14,427 bases of DNA. Source: Flammula alnicola. Lineage: Eukaryota > Basidiomycota > Agaricomycetes > Agaricales > Strophariaceae. Shown here in pieces: positions 1 to 6,986 of this stretch. Under the pieces are notes generated by a model. The model ran no database searches, was not told the origin of the DNA, and saw only the letters and a program-made list of their open reading frames with translations. The stretch spans positions 1 to 14,427 of the forward strand of contig JADNRV010000754.1 in NCBI GenBank assembly GCA_015499995.1, written 5' to 3'. The first letter of the stretch is position 1. Each line of letters opens with the position of its first letter. Made by a program: the position numbers and the translations under genes.

Positions 1-136
1 ATGCCAGCTTTCAATTAAGTAGTATTGTGAAGGAAAGGCCGATGTGATGCTATGGAGTGCTATGGACCAATGCTATATAGCGCACTGCAACTCTGTGTAG
101 AGAACAAATACATCAGTAAAACGTCAGATACCTATG

Positions 137-288
137 TAGGCTACATAGACCATATAGGTTAAAGTTCGCCGTAGGCAACCCCCTACTATATAGGTCATTA
201 TAGGCAAATAGATCTCCTCTATAGCTGAGTGTAGGTTACAGGAGGTCTCAGATTTTAGAGCCTGTTAGGTCTGATAGGCAGGATTAGG
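137..288 (+). repeat. Left TAGG subterminal array
   Basis: TAGG begins at 137, 155, 172, 191, 201, 232, 266, 275 and 285, often inside ATAGGT or GTAGGT. Most gaps are close to multiples of 10 bp (18, 17, 19, 10, 31, 34, 9, 10), which would put the sites on one face of the helix. It mirrors the CCTA array at 1597-1669. Confidence 0.55.
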
Positions 289-488
289 GACATTTGGACA
301 GCAAAATCATGCATTAGTGGTATTTACTGAATACAATTCTACGTGTACATTTATACCACGATTAAATTGGTCGGTCCTCTTCCTTGACGGCATAGGACGG
401 TGTCTAGAAGTTCTGTTTGATGCACCCAAAGAGATGCTGAAGCCGTTGCATTTGCGGCAGACACGGAAGGGAGCAGAGCCTCTCGGGT

Positions 489-532
489 TGTCCGTATGCA
501 TCGGTGGGCGCTGCGGAAAGGGCATACGGACA
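489..532. repeat. Inverted repeat (11-bp arms)
   Basis: TGTCCGTATGC at 489-499 is perfectly complemented by GCATACGGACA at 522-532 with a 22-nt GC-rich spacer. It lies inside the putative element 109-1715, in no gene I can support. It could be a hairpin or a protein-binding dyad. Confidence 0.5.
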
Positions 533-1596
533 CCTAAACTCGAGGAGGCGAGCCGAACGGCGACGATTGCGGGAACGGTAGCCAGCTATGTGTTCATCTG
601 CGAGGCATGAGAAGGGAACGATTAGATAAACATCGGAAAAGATAGAACAAGAACCTTACACGGAGGAAATTCATCGAAATTCAAAAAGAATAAAAGGACA
701 ACGAAACGTACCTGATGCCCAGAGCCTCCAAACACCCAGCCAGCCACGTTTTTGTTGTGATCACCGTATATCTCGTGCATGGTTGTTTTCGCAGCTGCTG
801 GGATTGTGGGGTACATGAACTTTGAGACTAGACACAGATCATAACTCAATCCAATGCTCACCTGGTCTACTCGCACAATCATCGCGTTGCGCCATCGCGG
901 TCGTCTTCGACATGCAAAAACATTGCATTAGCAAATTGAAAAGGGGTGATCGGCTAACTGATCGAATGGTCGGTACACGTTGGGGACTCTCGAAGACTTC
1001 AGCGGCGAGCCTAGCAGGTGGTATTCGTCCAATGCGAGGGCTTGTGGTGAGTGACGCCAGTAACAGCTGTTGACTTCAAAACATGGCGAACTCCTTTGGT
1101 GTGATGGTAAGAACTGGGCCCAAAGGTAATAGCAGACATACCTCGTCAGATGGCATGACCCAACTTCGTTTCGGGGTACTAAAATACCTATCAGAGTTGA
1201 AGAAGTGATTCCCTGTGTACTTACCTATGTTGGTTACAGACCAGCTTCCTAAGTCCTGACTATGGTGCACAGTCTTACCCATTAAAGTCATGTATTAGGC
1301 TGGGACAAAGCTGGAGGTTATTTTACGAGAGATACTGTGTCATGAAGGGCAGCGATAGTGATGGTAGAAGACAAGGGAGGAGTCGGAAAAAGTTGAACAT
1401 TGATCAATAAAGTCACGTGTTTCGGAGTTTGAACGGACTTGTACCGTTCCGAGTATCGAAGTTCTTGATACACCGCCGTCTCGAAGCTCTCCTTTCCTTT
1501 GCACCACGAATAGTTCAATGCTGCGACACTCTTTTATGCAAATGTTCCATAATCGGCTTTTTGTAAATTATTTGCCTTTGATAGTACATAGGATAA

Positions 1597-1669
1597 CCTA
1601 TCAAGCCTATAGTGACCTATTGAGGCAGTGCAGATACCTATGGAAACCTACAGGGACACGGTAGACCTA
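1597..1669 (-). repeat. Right CCTA subterminal array
   Basis: CCTA begins at 1597, 1606, 1616, 1637, 1647 and 1666, giving gaps of 9, 10, 21, 10 and 19 bp. Read on the minus strand these are TAGG words like those at 137-288. The outer side holds a perfect hairpin, GGAAAAC-CA-GTTTTCC, around 1693-1708. Confidence 0.55.
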
Positions 1670-1881
1670 TGTAGATATGGCCAAACTAATTGGGAAAACC
1701 AGTTTTCCTGATGTAGAGAAGTGAGAAAGCTTCCACCACTACTATGGCCCACCACCGATTAGGCACTACCTACATCATTTAGAACGATGTTAATTTATTA
1801 AATTACCCTTAGTCTCTTGTAGGCGTAGATAAATGTCAAATTGTAACAATTGTAACATACCATTCAGGGCTTCTCCCTTTA

Positions 1882-2001
1882 CAGGGTCTTGCATAAAAAC
1901 GTAGAGTCAATTTAGGTTCGGAGCAAGCCCCTGCTCCGGTCCGGTCCCCGGACACCTTCGCTGAAGGGGCTTGCTTCAGAGTGACGGATTTGATGGGCTT
2001 T
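1882..2001 (+). repeat. Left terminal inverted repeat with nested hairpin
   Basis: The arm contains AGCAAGCCCCT (1922-1932) and its complement AGGGGCTTGCT (1965-1975), forming an 11-bp stem. The loop contains a second perfect stem, GTCCGG-TCC-CCGGAC (1939-1953). The sequences outside and just inside the stem match the right arm in inverted orientation; the loop does not. Confidence 0.8.
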
Positions 2002-2676
2002 CTGAATGGTATCTAACTCAACGAGGTCTCAACCTTTCTTCTTCAAATAAACTGTATCATAAAGCCAGGATGTATAGCTACTCTTCTGTGTAATTTGTAT
2101 TAAAAATAATTGTCTTGAAAAATTTCCAGTCCATATACAAGAATCATTTTGTGAAATCCTTGGTTGACAATATGTGAGGAATACAAGGTTATTACTGGGT
2201 GTTTTTCATTAAAAGGAAATTTGATATGAGATATAGAACATATATATAATCCTTGCCTGAAACCTTGAGACTGAGCATTATTGGGAAGTAGGTGAGCGTG
2301 CATATACATGGGCGAGCACAAATTTCTGTCGCGGTCATCACGTGATCGAGTGCCCTTCATGGATTCTCGTATTGGGAGGAGGATTTTAGGCGCTGAAGTA
2401 CTTCTAAGCTCCAATCTTTTTGCATAATCATAGATATATATGCTAAAACTATGTGATGCAAATGTTTTATGGCACCAGGATGGCTGTATGCTTAGAAGGG
2501 AAGCCTCCTTCCAAGGACCCTAAATTACTCTACATTGCCTGAGCCATATAATTATAATGAACAAGCGCTAAAATAATTCCTTGTCATCAATAGGTGTATT
2601 GGATGTCTGATAAAAGATCTCTAAGCCAATGTTAAATGGTAGGATTACAAACCGGTTCAAGCGTCGATGAAGACAA

Positions 2677-2834
2677 AGCCCCCAAATTTCGTCACTCTGA
2701 AGCAAGCCCCTTGTCAGGATTGCGTTCCGCAATATATATACAAACAAACAAATGCCTGCCGAAGCATTGCCGACAAGGGGCTTGGCACGAACCTAGATGG
2801 ACTCGTCACTCTACGTTTATTATGCAAGACCCTG
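2677..2834 (-). repeat. Right terminal inverted repeat with nested hairpin
   Basis: AGCAAGCCCCTTGTC (2701-2715) pairs with GACAAGGGGCTTGGC (2772-2786) at 13 of 15 positions. The loop holds ATTGCG-TTC-CGCAAT (2719-2733) and a short CAAA microsatellite near 2741-2752. The loop sequence is unrelated to that of the left arm, but the nested stem design is the same. Confidence 0.8.
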
Positions 2835-2836
2835 TA

Positions 2837-3419
2837 ATAAACCCCGCTACAAATGGGTACGTTCACTCATTTGGGCTAGTCTCCTAGTCAGACAAACAAA
2901 TTCCGTGTCTTTTTTATTGTCTATTTCATTGGGTCAACAGTGCAATTACATAGCTTACATCACTGAGCCCAGCTCAGGCGTTAGCCTTTACCTGATTCAT
3001 CCTTGGGAACGCGTACGGCGACATTCTTGATCAACGAATGTTGGTCTGGTTCTGAAGGCCTGAAACTCATAACCTCGGACCAGCCAGGACCGGACCACCG
3101 AGCAACAAAACAGCTGCCGAGCGATCTATAGTCGCTGTTGGACGTCTTCCAAGTTCCCGCCCATTTATGCTCAGCCTCAGCTCATATCAAGCGGTGACTC
3201 AGAATCCCGCCGACTATTTCCCTTACGTGACCCGACGTACTCATTATCCACCAGTGACTAGGCGATGCCAGAATTGTTCTATCCCTGTTGTTTTTGTAGG
3301 GCCATCGTCATCCCTATCCTGGAGTTCCCAAGCACACGCTCTCTCCCTCAACTAATATTGCAGAACGAGAAGGAGTCAGACCTTAGCGTTGATGTTCGGA
3401 TGAGGTGCGATCGCTCCCC
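2837..3419. other. Intergenic stretch without supported gene
   Basis: This is the DNA between the MITE-like element and the promoter of the 155-aa gene. Open frames here are short, carry no recognisable motif and do not join through credible introns. Nothing further is seen. Confidence 0.5.
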
Positions 3420-3429
3420 TTTAAAAAGG
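3420..3429 (+). promoter_or_regulatory. TATA-like box of the 155-aa gene
   Basis: TTTAAAAAGG lies 55 bp upstream of the ATG at 3484, a plausible core-promoter distance for a short 5' leader. A CCAAT word follows at about 3466, too close to the ATG to be a normal CCAAT box. Confidence 0.4.
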
Positions 3430-3483
3430 CGGAACCCACATGCGTTAACAGCCAAGCACTGTTATCCAATACCACCACCAGAG

Positions 3484-4068
3484 ATGCCTTCTACCCGTTA
3501 TCGAATCCCCCCTGCTCGCAATGTATGTAGTTCTTCTGCAGATTATTCTTAATTTCATATTTTAATAATGATCTTCTTCATAGGCAACATACGCTGCGGT
3601 GCGAGCAAGGTTGTACAGCGTCTCGCTAGCGAATCCTATTTTCATTCCTGTGTTGACACGAACGGCAGGTCACCATCGGTTTCCCATCATGGAAGAAGCT
3701 TTCTCTGGGATGAGAACACAGCCTCATATTCACGATGTCATCGTGACTGTTCAATGGAGAGGCCGTTGGTATCGTTTTCATATTTTTGTGAAGAATCATC
3801 GCCTTCTGCCCATGAATCCAACGGTTTCAGCAATGGTCCCCGGATGCCAGTGGAACGGCGATATCGTCATCATGAGAATCGGAGTTGCTGTCCCCAGGGT
3901 GGTGAATATGAGAGGTGACGATTGGCGTGCGGCTGATCATGCTCTTAGGCAGTGTGTTTTTTCTTCTTTGTTTTTCTCGTATTCTTTATTTTAATAATCT
4001 CATCTAGTTTTCTTCACCGCGCTAGGCAAGGCAGGCGCTTGCGATTCCCAAGGGACCTAGTCTTCTGA
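3484..4068 (+). CDS. Small basidiomycete orphan-family protein, 3 exons, 155 aa
   Basis: Exons are 3484-3522, 3584-3951 and 4008-4068 (TGA 4066-4068). The introns of 61 and 56 nt have GTATGT..TAG and GTGTGT..TAG borders, and the joined frame is open from MPSTRYRIPPARN to RFPRDLVF. Key stretches are WRGRWYRFHIFV (residues 71-82), WNGDIVIMRIG (103-113), VVNMRGDDWRAADHALRHFL (119-138) and a very basic end, ARQGRRLRFPR (141-151). From memory, short agaricomycete hypothetical proteins carry a similar GDIVVMR...VNMR..D..LADFAV pattern in many copies. Their function is unknown to me, and this match is recall, not a search result. No signal peptide or membrane segment is evident. The splice model rests on the excellent frame continuity; the start is the first ATG in a frame that reaches the conserved part. 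Confidence 0.72.
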
Positions 4069-4289
4069 AACCTCGAGATGGAGAAGAAAAGCAGAAAGGG
4101 ACGTCGCACACTTGGTGTTTCTATCTTTATGTACAATTACTTTACACAACCTTTCAGATATTTTTTGCTTATCGACTGTGAGCCTAAACAAAATGTTTTA
4201 TTCACGCATTGTAATCAACGAGCGACCGTCTACATAACAGTACGAGAAGATTCCGTCCCTATCTGGAATACACCGATATAACCAATCCC

Positions 4290-5202
4290 TTGCAGCAATC
4301 ATTTTTCTTGGGCTGTTGAACTAAGGATTCGAGTCCACTTGGAGTCCACAGTCGGTGTACTCTTTGGATCCTAAAATTTTCGGTTTCTGTCCGCATGCAT
4401 AGGCTAGATTTTGGGCCGGATAGCGGTTTAGAGGTTGTGGGCGGTCTGTGCACGACGAGCACAACACCGGTAAGCCAGATGTGACGAAGCGGAGGTGTTC
4501 TGCTGCTGACCTTGGGCATTCGCCAGCGTATCAAGCACAGGAGAGCTCGCCAGTGCTCAGGCTGTAGAACAGGGACTGCGAGGCAACGCTGCCGTCGCCA
4601 TTAGGGGAACGGAGGGGAAGGAGCAAAGGTTGACGAGGAGTAGGCGTAGTCGCCAGCCGTTGCAACATACGACGTTGGACGGAAAAGGGCAGCACGAAGG
4701 GTTGGTTAGGACGGACGTAGAATCAAGGGCATCGCGTTGGTTTGGGCATCGGTACGCAGTCGACTCCATGCTTCGTCGTTGCTGACACTGAGAGCTCGAT
4801 TTCCGGCTCGGTACGTAGTTTCCTGCATCCTACTAGGTCGAGATTGACGCTACGTGTCTGTTGCTGCTCCCAAAGTGGCCGTATGCGTTGCCTATACGTG
4901 CCGAATTGTGTTTGAGAGCGGGGATAGGGGATACGTCGGTTTCTGCTCAAGGAGACGATTTTGGGCAGATTGGTGGGCAAACAGGGAGGCTTGGGCGCTA
5001 TTTTCATGCCGCTACGCTGCTGTTACTGATTTGTATGCTCCTTTTTCTGGGCGGAGAGGTTGTACGACGAGCATGAGCGTGTGCGGGCGATGAGGAAGTG
5101 GGGGATAGTGCTTGGTCTTCGGTAGCTACTAACTTCTAAGCTCTTCAAGGCTTCCTCGGGCATATTCTCAGAGTCAAGCATGTCGTAGTCATCAAAGTCC
5201 AT
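4290..5202 (-). pseudogene. Weak, probably decayed minus-strand coding trace
   Basis: An ATG on the minus strand at 5202 opens a 59-codon frame (to TAA at 5023-5025) with a strongly acidic start, MDFDDYDMLDSENMPEEAL. It is divergent to the Nudix gene, with 186 bp between the two ATGs. Further along, Gln/Ser/Ala-rich protein-like stretches appear in different frames, such as NSAQASLFAHQSAQNRLLEQ near 4930-4990 and NAQGQQQNTSASSHLA near 4460-4520. They do not join in one frame. This could be a broken gene for a low-complexity, perhaps regulatory protein, a gene with unrecognised introns, or chance. I do not recognise a domain. No other gene is visible in 4069-5339. Confidence 0.25.
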
Positions 5203-5339
5203 TGCAGTTGACAGTGAAAACGAGTCAGGGCAACGATATCGGAGGCAATGAGAGTAGGCGCTGCAGTGACAAGCGAGACGACCAAGATATTACATAATAT
5301 GGTTACATAATTATCCGCTATCCGCTATCCTCCACAGGC

Positions 5340-5396
5340 ATGGCCGTCCCTCCTCTGGCCAGAGAGGAGAAACCAGAAAGGAACGACGATGAATAG
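5340..5396 (+). promoter_or_regulatory. Upstream ORF overlapping the Nudix start
   Basis: An ATG at 5340 with G at -3 and G at +4 opens an 18-codon frame (MAVPPLAREEKPERNDDE) ending at TAG 5394-5396, past the Nudix ATG at 5389. If transcription starts upstream of 5340, ribosomes would have to leak past this ATG to reach the main start, which would reduce translation. A perfect 12-bp palindrome, CTCTGGCCAGAG (5353-5364), sits inside it. A tandem CCGCTAT pair lies at about 5316-5329. Alternatively, transcription starts downstream and the ORF is silent. Confidence 0.35.
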
Positions 5397-6151
5397 GCTC
5401 CAGGCGCCCCCTCCACCTACACCACGATCGCCTTCTCCTCCGCCCCTTTCAAATTATTCAACCCATGGTGTAAACGACAGCGCCTGGGCATCTTCTGACT
5501 TCCTGCTGGGTGCGGGAATGGTTATCATACAAAGGAATACCCATTTGGTCGTCGTAGTGTACGACACGCAAAGGAAAGACTGGTTTTTTCCGCAGGGAAG
5601 AAAAAACATAGGCGAGGCACTCGAACAAACGGCTTTGAGAGAGGCCTATGAAGAGGTGAGTGTTATCTAGTTTTGTCTTAGATGACTATCCTAATTGTAA
5701 TTTCCAATGCTTGACAGGCAGGCTATCTCCCGGAGTTTATGCCTCTCTGCAATCCCTGCCGCCAGCCTGTTGCCCCACATCAGAAAGCAATCTACAACAA
5801 ACAGCCTTTTAATGCGGAACCTATCTTCCTCACGCTAACTGCATGGGAGCCCCGCAGAAAGCATAGCAGAGACTGTTATGACGATGGAGCAGAATACCTC
5901 ACGACTTGGTATGTCGGGGAGATAGATGAGGATGTGGTGCGTTTAATTACCACATCTTTACTGATGACTGATGGTCATCTGCGCCTATATTATCTTAGGT
6001 TCCGAAGACTGGGACTGGCAATTATCAAAGTCATTTGCTTCCTTACGAGCAGGCTATGAAACAAGTTTCAGCCTCCGAGAAAAAGGTTCTTCACTACACA
6101 AGGACCATTTATGTCCAGACAATGAACCTGCTAGTTCAGGATGAAGACTAA
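5389..6151 (+). CDS. Nudix hydrolase, 3 exons, 212 aa
   Basis: Exons are 5389-5655, 5718-5936 and 5999-6151 (TAA 6149-6151), joined by two 62-nt introns, GTGAGT..CAG and GTGCGT..TAG, both in phase 0. The Nudix box is complete: G70-x5-E76-x7-R84-E85-A86-x-E88-E89-x-G91-Y92, preceded by DWFFPQGRKNIGE. The first intron falls between E89 and A90, inside the box. Nudix enzymes use these glutamates to bind Mg2+ and cleave nucleoside diphosphates linked to another moiety. The substrate here cannot be told; related fungal proteins are often annotated by analogy to diphosphoinositol-polyphosphate or dinucleotide hydrolases. Residues 1-25 are Pro/Ser-rich and probably disordered. EYLTTWYVGEI (148-158) and SHLLPYEQAM (173-182) fit the C-terminal part of the family. 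No signal peptide is seen. The start ATG has A at -3. Confidence 0.9.
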
Positions 6152-6656
6152 AGCAACAACGGTACGAATAACCCTGCTTTGAAAGTTTATAGTGCTTTAC
6201 TATTCTTCTGCTAGACCCTGCTTCCGAGTCTTTGTCCGAACTCAGAGCCTGTATTACATGCATGTTAAAGTACTATTTATCATCTCCCTGTTTGCTCAAC
6301 TGCCTTCCAGAACCTTAATTGCAGGGATTCCATGGGATGGCCAAGTTATATCATTATGTCAATAGAAAAACTGGTTTGTAACACTTCGTTCAATTTGTCC
6401 ACTTTTTGACTTGTTTGTATTTCGAAAAATCGAGAAATTTTTATTTAAATCCAGTATCAGAAAAATCTGGTGTGGCGATGGACGAATTGAACGAAAAGCT
6501 TCGACGACGACTCGGAACCTTGAACAAAGCCCGAGAGGATGATGATGAACGATGACGACGGTGACGAATGAAGTTCGTTGTAGTAAGGCTGGCCCTAAAT
6601 TCAACCAAACGTTCGCGTAATGACATTGACATGCCTTTCCTCTCCTTTCCTCGTCT

Positions 6657-6674
6657 CGCGCGATTATACGCTGC
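6657..6674 (+). repeat. 18-bp direct repeat, copy 1
   Basis: CGCGCGATTATACGCTGC is repeated exactly at 6706-6723, with a 49-bp start-to-start offset. It lies about 310 bp upstream of the 565-aa gene. Confidence 0.8.
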
Positions 6675-6705
6675 TTGTTCCCTCCTCATCTCTCGAGTGC
6701 TGAAC

Positions 6706-6723
6706 CGCGCGATTATACGCTGC
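6706..6723 (+). repeat. 18-bp direct repeat, copy 2
   Basis: This is an exact copy of 6657-6674. Sequence after each copy is also loosely similar (CTCATCTC...GTGCTGAA and TTCATCTC...TTGCTGAA), so this may be an old duplication of about 50-70 bp or a paired binding site. Confidence 0.8.
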
Positions 6724-6986
6724 GTCGGAGCTCGTTGACCCCTACCACCCTCTTCATCTCCTCACCCGGAGCTTGCTGAAAGAGCTTTGTGGCTGCTGTG
6801 CCGGTCGACTCTCCCTTTGTTACGGGTTACCTGGATTGAGCAGCAGACGGCACCACCGCCGGTTCTCCTTGCAATTGGACGCGTTGAGCAGGTCTTTGGA
6901 TCTGTTCCGCACCCCTCTCTCGTTCTCCGACATCCTATCCCTAATTCTTATCTCACCAACATAACTCAATTTACTAATATTCGATC

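Larger units (their letters stand above)
109..1715. mobile_element. Possible non-autonomous DNA transposon with subterminal repeat arrays
   Basis: The segment is bounded by 14-nt ends that match in inverted orientation at 13 of 14 positions: TACATCAGTAAAAC at 109-122, and the complement of TACATCAGGAAAAC at 1702-1715. Inside the left end, TAGG occurs nine times on the + strand (137-288). Inside the right end, CCTA occurs six times (1597-1669), so the same word points inward from both sides. Opposed subterminal arrays of a short word are typical of transposase-binding regions in hAT, CACTA and related elements. No transposase is encoded; the open frames inside are short and unrecognised. A near 8-bp duplication (TAGAGAAC at 98-105, TAGAGAAG at 1714-1721) does not abut the left end cleanly, so exact borders and superfamily are unknown. 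It could also be a decayed solo remnant. Confidence 0.45.
1882..2834. mobile_element. MITE-like TIR element with TA target duplication
   Basis: A 953-bp element. It starts with CAGGGTCTTGCATAA, and the complement of CAGGGTCTTGCATAATAA closes it at 2834. TA flanks it directly on both sides (1880-1881 and 2835-2836), as expected for Tc1/mariner/pogo-type insertion. The inverted arms match over the outer ~55 nt and again over an inner ~38 nt (about 1964-2001 against 2677-2715). Between these blocks each arm carries a different hairpin. The interior is AT-rich and encodes no recognisable transposase, so it would depend on proteins supplied in trans. The TA duplication is only 2 bp, so the superfamily is inferred rather than proven; the TIR identity is seen directly. 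Confidence 0.8.
6152..6986. other. Intergenic DNA with pyrimidine-rich leader
   Basis: This is the 3' flank of the Nudix gene followed by the upstream region of the 565-aa gene. It holds a GATGA/GACGA-rich stretch (about 6535-6570) and CT-rich DNA from about 6630 to 6770, common upstream of fungal genes without a TATA box. A duplicated 18-mer also lies there (separate entries). No gene is supported; the open frames on both strands are featureless. Confidence 0.5.

Noticed and set aside
398..890. Possible minus-strand spliced gene, with GTACGT donor near 710 and an acceptor at 598-600 leading into a 63-codon frame ending at 404
   Set aside because: The exon before the intron does not join to the downstream frame without a nearby stop, and no family was recognised. 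It lies inside the putative element, so it may be a decayed fragment.
1076..1518. Two short open frames on the minus strand
   Set aside because: No motif, no credible intron joining them, and composition similar to flanking noncoding DNA.
2100..2414. 104-codon minus-strand frame inside the MITE-like element
   Set aside because: No transposase or other domain features; AT-rich interior of a non-autonomous element.
1882..2834. hAT element, because the ends begin CAGGG
   Set aside because: The 8-bp flanks do not match (TCCCTTTA against TAATAAAC), whereas the 2-bp TA flanks do.
4322..4345. GATTCGAGTCC resembling a tRNA T-arm
   Set aside because: The flanking bases do not form the T stem, and no acceptor, D or anticodon arms could be found around it.
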